From: Chloroflexota bacterium
GTDB taxonomy: Bacteria > Chloroflexota > Dehalococcoidia > Lucifugimonadales > Lucifugimonadaceae
Length of the DNA stretch: 12,671 bases
NCBI GenBank assembly: GCA_016189845.1
Contig: JACPRT010000032.1
Coordinates: 1 to 12,671 of the forward strand
Direction: 5' to 3'
A model generated the notes under the pieces. It did no database searches and was not told the origin of the DNA. It saw only the letters and a program-made list of their open reading frames with translations. Position numbers and translations under genes: made by a program. Shown here in pieces: positions 4,990 through 11,923 of this stretch (the first letter of the stretch is position 1; every line of letters starts with the position of its first letter).

Positions 4990-6852
4990 ATGAAAAAGCT
5001 GCTCGTCCTAGCCGCGGCCGCTCTGACCGCGCTCATGATCGGTTGCGGCGGCGGCGAAGAAACGGCGGCGACCGCGACCTCCGCGCCCGGCGGCCAGCCA
5101 ACACAGGCCGCGCCCACGGCGGCGCCAACCACTGCGGCCACGGTCGCACCGACCGTGGCGGCCACACGGGTGCCTACTCCGACCCGAGCGCCCGCGCCGA
5201 CGATCGCCCCGACGGCGACAGCCCTTGCGCGCAAACAACCAGCGGGAACGCTGACGGTGGCATTGCCATCAGTGGGTGCGCCGCTGTTCCTGAACTCGCA
5301 AGCGGCGTACCCGCGCAATCTGATGCGCATCGAGTGGGGAATCTGCGAACCCCTGGCCCAGGTGGACCGCAAAGATCCCACGTTGGTCGTGCCCATCGTG
5401 GCGAAGTCCTGGCAGGTTTCTCCAGATGGCAAGACGTTGATATTCACCCTGAATCGGGGGATCAAATTCCACCAGAACTGGGGTGAGCTAACCGCCGAGG
5501 ACGTCGCGTGGAGCTACAACGAGGCCGGCGCGGATAACCCGGCCAGCATCACCGGCGGGGGAGCATTTCTCTACACGTCGTACGACCCCTGGGAGGCTCG
5601 GGGGGCTGACACCGTGCTCGCACCTTTCGACAAGCCTCAGACGGACCCATTCCAGTGGCAGTTCATCGAGGGTGGACCCAGCTCGGCTCACTGCATCCTG
5701 AGCAAGAAGCTGTTCGACACCGTCGGCAAGGACAAGATGATCGTCACACCGGTGGGCACCGGTCCCTGGGAGGTCTCCGAATGGACGGCGGGCGTGAAGG
5801 TGCAAGCGCGCGCCGTCAAGGACCACTGGCGCATCGTGCCCGGCTTCCAGAACCTCATCTTGCTGGAGGTGCCGGAGGAACAGACCCGCGTTGCGATGAT
5901 CAAGTCGGGTCAAGTCGACATTTCCGAGACGGCCCTGAAGAATGTCAAGGATCTCAAGACCGCCGGAATGACATCGAACGACACGCTGAAGAACTTCTTC
6001 ACCGCCGCGGTCTTCATAGGCGGGAATTACTGGTACGACCCCGCCAAGGACAAGTTCCAGGGCGCTGCGGTGCAGGCGCGGCCCGGGTTCAAGCCGGACG
6101 ACGCCCATCCCTGGATAGGCAATCCGAAAGACGCTGCGCGACATGAGCGCGCGAAGAAGGTCCGCCAGGCGATGGCGCACGCCATCGATCGTGAAACGAT
6201 CAACAACACGATCCTTGGTGGCCTCGGCACCGTCGCCTACATTCCCGGGATCCCGCTCACGGCGCCAGACTGGAACGACAAGTGGAAAGTCGCATACGAC
6301 CCGGGCCTGGCGAAGAAGCTCCTGAGCGACGCCGGCTATCTGAACGGTTTCTCGTTCGACTTCTGGATCCCGTCCGACTTCGCGAGTGTCGACGTCGAAG
6401 TTGCACAGGCGGTCGCCGCGATGTGGCAGAACGTGGGCATCAAGGCCAACCAGCAGTTGCTGGCCTACACGGCGGGTCGACCAAAGCTGCTTACTAAGGA
6501 GCATGACGCCCCGTGGATGTGGTTCATGGTGGGCGACGGTATCAACTACGACAACGGCCACCTGCGGTCGGCCCAGTACCTGAGCCACACCGGGTGGAAC
6601 GGCGCCGTCGAGATCCCGGAGCTGGCGGACTTCGTCAACCGGCGGGACCTGGCGGCGCCCGATCGGGCGAAGCAGGTCCTGGTCTTCAAGGAGCGGATGG
6701 ACTGGCTCCGTGAATGGATGCCCTTCGCGTCGGTCACAGACATACCCAAGCTATGGGCCGTGAACCCCAAGAAGGTGAAGGGCTGGCAGATGTACGCCAA
6801 GGGCGAGCCGGGCATCCCGAACAGCTTCGAGACAGCCGAGCCGGCGCCGTAG
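4990..6852 (+). CDS. ABC transporter substrate-binding lipoprotein, family 5 (peptide/nickel/opine type)
   Basis: A 620-residue secreted lipoprotein. Residues 1-18 are a signal peptide and the lipobox is LMIGC with Cys19 as the lipidated residue. Residues about 22-80 form a low-complexity Thr/Pro/Ala linker (repeats such as APTAAPTT, TPTRAPAPT) that would hold the binding domain off the membrane. From about residue 86 the SBP_bac_5 fold begins: PIVAKSWQVSPDGKTLIFTL (135-154), then IKFHQNWGELTAEDVAWSYN (158-177), then GTGPWEVSEW and, later, ARKVRQAMAHAID-like helix (read here as AKKVRQAMAHAIDRETIN). It captures a solute (oligopeptide, or a small organic in many environmental homologues) for the two permeases encoded downstream. 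Promoter and ribosome binding site are good. At 620 residues it is longer than most relatives because of the linker. Confidence 0.95.
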   Translation: MKKLLVLAAAALTALMIGCGGGEETAATATSAPGGQPTQAAPTAAPTTAATVAPTVAATRVPTPTRAPAPTIAPTATALARKQPAGTLTVALPSVGAPLFLNSQAAYPRNLMRIEWGICEPLAQVDRKDPTLVVPIVAKSWQVSPDGKTLIFTLNRGIKFHQNWGELTAEDVAWSYNEAGADNPASITGGGAFLYTSYDPWEARGADTVLAPFDKPQTDPFQWQFIEGGPSSAHCILSKKLFDTVGKDKMIVTPVGTGPWEVSEWTAGVKVQARAVKDHWRIVPGFQNLILLEVPEEQTRVAMIKSGQVDISETALKNVKDLKTAGMTSNDTLKNFFTAAVFIGGNYWYDPAKDKFQGAAVQARPGFKPDDAHPWIGNPKDAARHERAKKVRQAMAHAIDRETINNTILGGLGTVAYIPGIPLTAPDWNDKWKVAYDPGLAKKLLSDAGYLNGFSFDFWIPSDFASVDVEVAQAVAAMWQNVGIKANQQLLAYTAGRPKLLTKEHDAPWMWFMVGDGINYDNGHLRSAQYLSHTGWNGAVEIPELADFVNRRDLAAPDRAKQVLVFKERMDWLREWMPFASVTDIPKLWAVNPKKVKGWQMYAKGEPGIPNSFETAEPAP

Positions 6853-6900
6853 GAATGATCGACGGCGGTCGTGATCCGACGGCCGCCAGTAGTCCGGAGG

Positions 6901-6912
6901 TCAAGCGCTTGA
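6901..6912. promoter_or_regulatory. 12-bp perfect palindrome between binding protein and permease
   Basis: TCAAGCGCTTGA is a perfect inverted repeat with a central CG. This form (AAGCGCTT core) is typical of LacI/GalR-family operators. It lies 48 nt after the binding-protein stop and directly before a hairpin. A near-identical 11-of-12 copy occurs inside the frameshifted gene at 451-462 on a coding codon run, so chance cannot be excluded. Confidence 0.3.
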
Positions 6913-6913
6913 T

Positions 6914-6949
6914 CGAATGGGACGGCCTCGTCGGGGGCCGTCCCATTCG
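6914..6949 (+). terminator. 14-bp perfect hairpin between binding protein and permease
   Basis: CGAATGGGACGGCC (6914-6927) pairs perfectly with GGCCGTCCCATTCG (6936-6949) across an 8-nt loop (TCGTCGGG), then TTTG follows. The very stable GC-rich stem with a short T-run is suited to partial termination or to protecting the upstream mRNA from 3' decay, the usual way that binding-protein levels are kept above permease levels within one operon. The T-run is short, so full termination is doubtful. Confidence 0.6.
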
Positions 6950-6964
6950 TTTGTGAGCGTCCGA

Positions 6965-7882
6965 ATGGCGCGTTTCTTCCTCAGGCGGGCCGGCAGCGCC
7001 GTGTTCGCCATCATTGCGGCAACGATCCTCGTGTTCGGCTTTTCCCGCCTCACCGGCGACCCGCGCCTGCGCTTCCTGTCCGAGCACACGACTCAGGAGA
7101 ACTGGGACGCATGGGGCAAGGAGTTCGGCCTGGACAAGCCCCTCGTCGTCCAGTACTTCGTTTGGCTCGGTCACGCGGCGCGCGGGGACCTCGGTGTGTC
7201 TCTGAACGAATCGCGACCTGCACTCGCGATGATCAGGGAGCGGCTTCGCCCAACCCTTGAGCTGGCGATAACCGGGTGGGCGCTATCGATCGCGATCGGC
7301 ATCCCGCTCGGCATACTGTCGGCCGTCAGACGCGGCTCTGTCTTTGACTACGTGGCCAGATCTTTCGCCATGGCAGGGCAGGCGTTGCCGCCGTTCTGGC
7401 TTGGCCTCGTGCTGATACTGCTGTTTGCGGTCCGCTTTCACTGGCTGCCAGCCGGTACAAGGGGCGGCCTGACGAACCTGATCATGCCCGCGGCCACGCT
7501 TGCACTCATCAACGCGTCCAGCAATCTGCGGATTACCCGGTCGTCGACGCTCGAGGTCCTCGACTCCGAGTACGTGAAGTTCGCCCGGGCCAAGGGGGTC
7601 AGGAACATGGTGGTGATCTGGAAGCACGCTTTCCGGAACGCCGCGATCGCCCCGCTCACCAACGCAGGCCTTCTCCTGGCGGCGTTCCTCACCGGCACGG
7701 TGGTCACAGAGACAGTGTTTGCGTGGCCGGGACTCGGCCGGCTTGCGGTCGAAGCGGTTCGCACCAACGATTTTCCGGTAATAACAGGCGTGACGCTGGT
7801 CTTCACACTCCTGTACGTCGGTGCAAACCTGGTGGTCGATCTGGCCTACGCTTTCATCGATCCGCGGGTACGGTTCCGGTAG
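6965..7882 (+). CDS. ABC transporter permease, DppB/OppB type
   Basis: A 305-residue membrane protein of the BPD_transp_1 family. The N-terminus MARFFLRRAGSAVFAIIAATILVF (residues 1-24, first helix) is the standard DppB opening, followed by a periplasmic loop and further helices: TLELAITGWALSIAIGIPLG, LPPFWLGLVLILLFAV, LLLAAFLTGTVVTETVFAWP and ITGVTLVFTLLYVGANLVVD. The cytoplasmic EAA loop that docks on the ATPase reads YVKFARAKGVRNMVVIWKHA. The open frame extends upstream to 6917, but that ATG is inside the hairpin stem, and MARFF at 6965 matches family length and start. No good ribosome binding site is visible, so expression may depend on translation from upstream. It works with the DppC-type partner that begins 6 nt after its stop. 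Confidence 0.95.
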   Translation: MARFFLRRAGSAVFAIIAATILVFGFSRLTGDPRLRFLSEHTTQENWDAWGKEFGLDKPLVVQYFVWLGHAARGDLGVSLNESRPALAMIRERLRPTLELAITGWALSIAIGIPLGILSAVRRGSVFDYVARSFAMAGQALPPFWLGLVLILLFAVRFHWLPAGTRGGLTNLIMPAATLALINASSNLRITRSSTLEVLDSEYVKFARAKGVRNMVVIWKHAFRNAAIAPLTNAGLLLAAFLTGTVVTETVFAWPGLGRLAVEAVRTNDFPVITGVTLVFTLLYVGANLVVDLAYAFIDPRVRFR

Positions 7883-7888
7883 GCGAAT

Positions 7889-8737
7889 TTGACTGGCCGT
7901 GCGTTGAAGTTCTTCCAGACCTGGCCGGTCTTTCCCCTTGCCATCCTCATCGCTTTGATCGTCTGCGGGATATTCGCCCCGCTCATCTCGCCCCACGACC
8001 CGATTGAATCGAACCTGCGTTCCCGGAACGCTCCGCCTGTCTGGCTGGAAAGAGGTACGTCAAAACATCTGCTCGGGGCCGATCCCCTGGGACGCGACAT
8101 TCTGAGCCGCGTGATCCACGGGGCACGAGTGTCGCTGCTGGTCGCCGCAGTCTCCATCGGCAGCGGGCTGACCGTTGGGGTGACGCTCGGGCTCCTGTCC
8201 GGCTACTACGGAGGGGCGGTCGACGAGCTGATCATGCGGCTCGCCGATGTCTCGAGGGCCGTCCCGTACATCCTGATCGCACTGGTGGTCGCGATCGTCC
8301 TCGGCCAGAGCCTTGCGGTCATCCTCGGCGTGCTTGCGTTTGCCACCTGGTCCGTATTCGCGCGCCAGGTGCGGGCGGAAGTGCTGGTGCTCAAGGAGAT
8401 GGACTACGTGTCGCTGGCGCGGATCGCGGGCGCAGGCGCGGCGAGGATCATGATCCGGCACATCCTGCCTGGTGTGCTCAACACCGTGACCGTGGTCGCG
8501 ACGCTTCAGGTGGGATCGCTGATGCTAACCGAGGCGATCCTCAGCTTCCTCGGCGCAGGCATACCGCCGCCGACCCCCGCCTGGGGCGTGATGGTGGCAG
8601 AGGGCAGGGACTACCTGACGAACGCCTGGTGGGTATCGTTCTTCCCGGGCGCGGCGATCTTCCTGACCGTGCTGTCGCTCAACTTCCTCGGCGACTGGCT
8701 ACGCGACCGGCTCGATCCGAGGCTACGCCAGCTTTAA
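7889..8737 (+). CDS. ABC transporter permease, DppC/OppC type
   Basis: A 282-residue permease. A first helix (FPLAILIALIVCGIFAPLI, about 15-33) is followed by the DppC-specific periplasmic motif KHLLGADPLGRDILSRVIHG (59-78) and then the transport core with helices SLLVAAVSIGSGLTVGVTLG, ILIALVVAIVLGQSLAVILG and LMLTEAILSFLGAGIPPPTP. The EAA loop is MDYVSLARIAGAGAARIMIRH. The likely start is TTG at 7889-7891, 6 nt after the TAG of the partner gene, with only a weak AGG-type ribosome binding site, so translational coupling is likely. The two permeases form the heterodimeric channel for the binding protein. The ATPase genes that usually follow (DppD, DppF) are absent; the next gene is convergent and its end overlaps this one by 59 nt. 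Confidence 0.95.
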   Translation: MTGRALKFFQTWPVFPLAILIALIVCGIFAPLISPHDPIESNLRSRNAPPVWLERGTSKHLLGADPLGRDILSRVIHGARVSLLVAAVSIGSGLTVGVTLGLLSGYYGGAVDELIMRLADVSRAVPYILIALVVAIVLGQSLAVILGVLAFATWSVFARQVRAEVLVLKEMDYVSLARIAGAGAARIMIRHILPGVLNTVTVVATLQVGSLMLTEAILSFLGAGIPPPTPAWGVMVAEGRDYLTNAWWVSFFPGAAIFLTVLSLNFLGDWLRDRLDPRLRQL

Positions 8738-9875
8738 CCCGCAGACTCACGGGCTTTCCGGCCGCAGCCGATTCGTACCCGGCCATGATCACCTCCACGT
8801 GATGCACGGCCGTACGGGCGTTCATTTCCGGCTCGACGTCGCGGTCCAGACAGTCAATGAATCCCCGCATATCGACGGACTGGGGGCTCTCGCTCATCGA
8901 CACCCACTGACGCTTCGGCGCGGTCCCAAGGTCCCGGCCGGTCGACGACCACATCGCCATCGGGTCCCACGGGTGGGTCGGAGGCAAGGTGAACGGCGGC
9001 TCGTCGCTGTAGATTTCGAGGCGGGGAGTGGCCTCGCTGAAGACCGCCGACCCCCTGGCGCCGGTCACGATCACCCGGACGACGCCGCTGCGCGGGTGGC
9101 TCGTCCAGCCGATCCTGCCGCCCGTCGCCGTCGCAACGCGGCCGTCGTCGAGGGTCAGGGTAAGCGCCCCGAAGTCTTCGATGTCGTGCGCAGCATGCTC
9201 GGAGAAAAAGTAGTTGCCTGTGGTCGCGTACACGGCGCTGGCCCTGCGACCAGAGAGCCAGAGGACCATCGACACGGAGTAGACGCCCATGTCGAGCATC
9301 TCGCGTTTGGCCTCGACGAATGTGAACCTCTCGGGGCGAGGCTGCTCCGCACGAGGCTTGTTGCGTTGGGGCGCCGTTCCGGGCCTTCCCTTCGCCATGA
9401 GCATGTCGGCGTGCCAGCCAACGATATCCCCCAGCTGGCCGCTCGCGATCGCCGACTTCGCCGCCTGCGCCCATGGCGTGCTGATCTGGCTGAACATCTG
9501 GCTGTGCACGCCCGCGCGTTCGACCGCATCTGCGATCGCCCGGGCATCCCTGGCAGATCCGGCCAGCGGCTTGTCGAAGTAGATGTGCTTGCCCGCCTGG
9601 GCGCACATGACGCCCACGCGACCGCGTCGCTCGACATCCGCGCACATGCTGACGACCTGCACGTCCCGACGGGCCAGGGCGGCTTCGAGGTCGGCGATGT
9701 ATGGCACGCCCATCTCGTGGGCGAGCAGCCTGTTCAGTCCGGCACGGTACTCGGGGATACCGGCTTCGTCGGACACCGCCACGACCTTGCATCGCGGGTC
9801 TCCTGCGAAGGACCGGCCGTAACCTTCCTGGTGGGTGCGGTTGCCGCCGACCAACAGGACGCCGTAGTGAGGCAT
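8679..9875 (-). CDS. Gfo/Idh/MocA-family oxidoreductase
   Basis: A 398-residue NAD(P)-dependent oxidoreductase, starting at ATG 9873-9875. The N-terminal Rossmann domain opens MPHYGVLLVGGNRTHQEGYG; the usual GxGxxG is replaced by GGNRTHQEG. The catalytic lysine motif, normally EKP, is FDKP (Asp101-Lys102-Pro103) in GKHIYFDKPLAG. The C-terminal substrate domain holds REMLDMGVYSVSMVLWLSG, LTLTLDDGRVATATG and RGSAVFSEATPRLEIYSD. Members act on sugars, inositols and other hydroxy compounds; the substrate is unknown. The frame is open upstream to 10274, but that region belongs to another gene, and MPHYG is the natural start, coupled by TAATG to that gene. The last 19 residues are read from the antisense strand of the permease gene, so the native stop may have been lost. 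Confidence 0.92.
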   Translation of the reverse strand: MPHYGVLLVGGNRTHQEGYGRSFAGDPRCKVVAVSDEAGIPEYRAGLNRLLAHEMGVPYIADLEAALARRDVQVVSMCADVERRGRVGVMCAQAGKHIYFDKPLAGSARDARAIADAVERAGVHSQMFSQISTPWAQAAKSAIASGQLGDIVGWHADMLMAKGRPGTAPQRNKPRAEQPRPERFTFVEAKREMLDMGVYSVSMVLWLSGRRASAVYATTGNYFFSEHAAHDIEDFGALTLTLDDGRVATATGGRIGWTSHPRSGVVRVIVTGARGSAVFSEATPRLEIYSDEPPFTLPPTHPWDPMAMWSSTGRDLGTAPKRQWVSMSESPQSVDMRGFIDCLDRDVEPEMNARTAVHHVEVIMAGYESAAAGKPVSLRVKAGVASDRAGRVASRRGS

Positions 9876-10237
9876 TACGTGCCGTTCGCCACTTCGGGCG
9901 TGCGGCCGAAGTAGATCGAGCCGCGCGAACCCAGGACGATGAGGTCGTTGGCAGGCTCGCCGCGGCCGCTGGCCGCGGTCAGCATTGCCGCCGCGCCGGC
10001 TGCCCACTTCGCGTGTAGTACGACCTGCGCCTCGTCCTTGCCGAACCTCTGTACGGCGACCGGCTTCCCCCCAAGCCAGGCGCCCGCCGCGTCCAGCATC
10101 GATTCGGCCGTCGGGGCTGCGCCGCCCTTGGCGGGCTTCGTCCTCACGTACCATCGGACCACCGATGGGACGCCGACCCGGCCGTCCGCGATCGCCTGCC
10201 CGACAGCTTCGGTCAGCTTTTCGAATGCAGATTCCAA
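9875..10237 (-). CDS. small protein resembling an isolated Gfo/Idh/MocA C-terminal domain
   Basis: A 120-residue product. Its sequence pattern follows the C-terminal half of Gfo/Idh/MocA proteins: GRVGVPSVVRWYVRT (19-33, like the first strand of that domain), MLDAAGAWLGGKPVAVQRFG (47-66, like the helix with xLDxxxWLxGxPxxV), then DEAQVVLHAKWAAGAAAMLTA and NDLIVLGSRGSIYFGRTPE near the end, like the strand-GTxGSI-F ending. The NAD-binding Rossmann half is missing. The start is TTG at 10235-10237 with GAGG about 8 nt upstream. Its TAA overlaps the ATG of the full-length oxidoreductase by one base (TAATG), so the pair is surely an operon. It may be a dimer partner or regulatory subunit, or a truncated gene; the function is unknown. 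Confidence that it is a gene is higher than that in the homology. Confidence 0.75.
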   Translation of the reverse strand: MESAFEKLTEAVGQAIADGRVGVPSVVRWYVRTKPAKGGAAPTAESMLDAAGAWLGGKPVAVQRFGKDEAQVVLHAKWAAGAAAMLTAASGRGEPANDLIVLGSRGSIYFGRTPEVANGT

Positions 10238-10329
10238 ACGTAGCCCTCAGGCAGGTTCGATTACACCAGGCCATGCCAGGCCGCCCCGTACTCTACAACT
10301 GCGTCGTGCCGTTTGCTACCGTTCGCACG
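10238..10329. other. divergent intergenic region between small MocA-like gene and NUDIX gene
   Basis: The only region that can hold promoters for both the minus-strand oxidoreductase operon and the plus-strand NUDIX gene. On the minus strand a TGTAAT hexamer near 10258-10263 (five of six to TATAAT) is a possible -10 but lacks a clear -35. CCAGGCC is directly repeated nearby (10266-10282 region). These are weak signals. Confidence 0.3.
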
Positions 10330-10821
10330 ATGGAACAGCCAAGCTTTTGCTCCAACTGCGGGGGCCGTCTGGCCACCGCGTCGCCTGGCATGCGTCCCGG
10401 GTGCGTCGCGTGCGGGCGGATCGCCTATCTGGACCCGAAGCTGGCCGCGGCCGCCATCGTGGCCCTGGAAGGCAAGCTGGTTCTGGTACGGCGTGCGATC
10501 GAACCGTCCATCGGCAAATGGAGCTTTCCGTCCGGATATGTCGACCGCGGCGAAGCCGTTGAAGGGGCGGTCGAACGCGAAGTCCGGGAAGAAACCGGTC
10601 TGCATGTGAAGGCCAACTGGCTGGTTGGCCTGTATTCCCAGGCTGGAAACGCGGTGGTGCTTGCCGTTTACGACGTCACGGTGGTCGGAGGCGACCTGTG
10701 CGCCGGTCCCGAAGCGCTGGAGGTGAAGACCTTCGATCCGCGTTCCCTGCCAGAACTGGCCTTCGCACATGATGGTGCGATCGTTGCCGACTGGGAGCGT
10801 TCCCACGCGCTTCGACGCTGA
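10330..10821 (+). CDS. NUDIX hydrolase with N-terminal zinc ribbon
   Basis: A 163-residue protein. Residues 7-28 form a zinc ribbon with Cys7, Cys10, Cys25 and Cys28 (FCSNCGG and CVACGR). The NUDIX box is complete: Gly69, Glu75, Arg83, Glu84, Val85, Glu87, Glu88, Gly90, Leu91, within GYVDRGEAVEGAVEREVREE, following KWSFPSG. It hydrolyses a nucleoside diphosphate linked to another group, such as ADP-ribose or NADH, with Mg2+; the precise substrate is unknown. Zinc-ribbon NUDIX proteins of this type (FCxxCGxxL...CxxCGxIxYxxPK) are common in bacteria. The start is ATG 10330; the frame stays open upstream, but the zinc-ribbon start MEQPSFCSNC fits the family. The 3' end is convergent with the dehydrogenase gene 7 nt away. 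Confidence 0.94.
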   Translation: MEQPSFCSNCGGRLATASPGMRPGCVACGRIAYLDPKLAAAAIVALEGKLVLVRRAIEPSIGKWSFPSGYVDRGEAVEGAVEREVREETGLHVKANWLVGLYSQAGNAVVLAVYDVTVVGGDLCAGPEALEVKTFDPRSLPELAFAHDGAIVADWERSHALRR

Positions 10822-10828
10822 AAAAATG

Positions 10829-11719
10829 CTAGCGCCGCGCCTTGACTCCGGTGAGCTGCTCGTACACCTTGACGAGCGCCTGGTGACCCAGCTCGTCGCC
10901 ACCCATGGACTGAAGGGCGCGATAGAGTTGGAGAACGGTGCTGGCAACGGGAAGAGGCACTCCCATCTCGTGGGCGGTCTCCTGGATCAGCCTGAGGTCC
11001 TTGCGGTGATGCTTGACCATGTAACCGGCCGAAAAATCGCCGTCGAGCACTCGCGGCGCCTGAGTTGTGAGATGCCAGGAGGTTCCGGCGCCACCCTTTA
11101 CCGCCTCGAACCACGTCCCGAGGTCCAGCCCGGCCTTCCTGGCGAACACCAGTGCTTCGGCGACGCCACTCATGCAGCCCGCGACCAGAATCTGGTTCGC
11201 GAGCTTCGCCGTGTGACCGGCCCCGCTCGGTCCCACCAGCGTGATGGCCTTGCCCAGCTTCTGAAACACCGGGAGGCACCGCTCGAAGGTCGCTTTGTCG
11301 CCACCCACCAGGATGGACAGCGTCGCGTTCTGCGCGCCGATGGCGCCGCCGGTGACCGGCGCATCGAGCAGCTGGACGCCTCGCTGCGCCAGCCGCTTCG
11401 CGAGCGACCGGCTCGTGGCCGGCGAAATCGTGCTCATGTCGATCACGACCGACCCCGGTCTGACGCCTTCGATCACACCGCCCGGTCCCGCGATTACCTC
11501 CTCCACGTCGCTCGAGTCGCCGACCATCGTGATGATGATGTTCGAGTTGCGCGCGACGTCCGCAGGTGATACACCGGGTTTTGCGCCTTCTTCCGCGAGC
11601 GGACGGAGGCGTGCGGGCGTCCGGTTCCAGGCAGTCACGGGGAAGCCCGCCTTCAGCAGATGCCGGCACATCGGCGTGCCCATGATCCCGAGGCCAATGA
11701 ATCCGATCGATTCGCCCAA
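10829..11719 (-). CDS. NAD(P)-dependent 3-hydroxyacid dehydrogenase (3-hydroxyisobutyrate / tartronate semialdehyde reductase type)
   Basis: A 296-residue beta-hydroxyacid dehydrogenase. GFIGLGIMGTPMCRHLLKAG (6-25) is the Rossmann dinucleotide-binding start, IDMSTISPATS (93-103) and LDAPVTGGAIGAQNATLSIL (118-137) bind substrate, and GAGHTAKLANQI (167-178) holds the catalytic Lys172 and conserved Asn175. It interconverts a 3-hydroxy acid (3-hydroxyisobutyrate, glycerate, hydroxymethylglutarate or similar) and its semialdehyde. Asn32-Arg33 after the second strand, in place of an acidic residue, favours NADP(H). TTG at 11717-11719 is the start, with AGGAGG 5 nt upstream. A good promoter lies 48-76 nt upstream. 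It is divergent from the lipoprotein gene and stands alone as a transcription unit. Confidence 0.94.
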   Translation of the reverse strand: MGESIGFIGLGIMGTPMCRHLLKAGFPVTAWNRTPARLRPLAEEGAKPGVSPADVARNSNIIITMVGDSSDVEEVIAGPGGVIEGVRPGSVVIDMSTISPATSRSLAKRLAQRGVQLLDAPVTGGAIGAQNATLSILVGGDKATFERCLPVFQKLGKAITLVGPSGAGHTAKLANQILVAGCMSGVAEALVFARKAGLDLGTWFEAVKGGAGTSWHLTTQAPRVLDGDFSAGYMVKHHRKDLRLIQETAHEMGVPLPVASTVLQLYRALQSMGGDELGHQALVKVYEQLTGVKARR

Positions 11720-11766
11720 CCCAGCCTCCTCGAATCACGAGCCACGCGCCGCCAGCCGCCCGCGAC

Positions 11767-11795
11767 AATCTACGGGCAGCCGGGGTACCCGTCAA
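11767..11795 (-). promoter_or_regulatory. sigma70-type promoter for the 3-hydroxyacid dehydrogenase
   Basis: On the minus strand: TTGACG (complement 11790-11795, five of six to consensus), 17 bp, then TAGATT (complement 11767-11772, four of six to TATAAT). The predicted start is near 11760, giving a leader of about 40 nt before the TTG start, with AGGAGG in place. It is the best-scoring promoter by eye in the window, and it suggests constitutive expression. Confidence 0.6.
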
Positions 11796-11923
11796 ACCTG
11801 TCCGAACCCCTCACGCAAACCCGATCAGTAATTCCCTCGTAATCCCGAAAAGCGTTACGTTGGAGGGTAACAACGTCAAAGCAACGCGTGCGCCCAGTGC
11901 ACGACAATGCAGGTGTGATACAC

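Larger units (their letters stand above)
4832..4993 (+). pseudogene. short ORF, probable truncated 5' end of a TIM-barrel sugar-phosphate isomerase-like gene
   Basis: A 53-codon ORF with an excellent start: AGGAGG at 4821-4826, 5 nt, then ATG at 4832. The first 20 residues, MELSLSTRVAEAPKQKEGAL, look like the N-terminus of xylose-isomerase-like TIM-barrel proteins (MKLSxSxRVAE...KE type), where strand one is followed by a helix; the remaining residues are Arg/Gly/Ala-rich and do not continue the fold. Its TGA (4991-4993) overlaps the ATG of the binding-protein gene as ATGA. The promoter for the next gene lies within it. I infer that an isomerase gene was deleted, leaving its start. The alternative is a small leader peptide translated ahead of, and coupled to, the transporter gene. 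Confidence 0.4.

Noticed and set aside
5488..6588. Minus-strand 366-codon frame inside the binding-protein gene
   Set aside because: No ribosome site or domain; it mirrors the codon third-position GC bias of the real gene.
6917..6964. Upstream ATG extension of the first permease
   Set aside because: It lies inside the hairpin stem, adds residues unlike any permease N-terminus, and MARFF at 6965 matches the family start.
8799..9914. Plus-strand 371-codon frame and other-frame minus-strand ORFs over the Gfo/Idh/MocA gene
   Set aside because: Composition is dominated by Arg/Ala/Gly/Pro with no motifs; the opposing frame has clear family blocks.
9876..10274. N-terminal extension of the Gfo/Idh/MocA frame up to 10274
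   Set aside because: It overlaps a better gene in another frame, shows no fold, and the MPHYG start gives a normal Rossmann opening.
10815..10835. Run of six A/T near the convergent NUDIX and dehydrogenase ends as a terminator
   Set aside because: A T-run is there, but I see no convincing stable stem in front of it on either strand; GCTAGC is only a 6-bp palindrome.
10668..11795. Long alternate minus-strand frame over the 3-hydroxyacid dehydrogenase and NUDIX end
   Set aside because: Very Arg/Gly-rich and motif-free, while the neighbouring frame contains a complete dehydrogenase.
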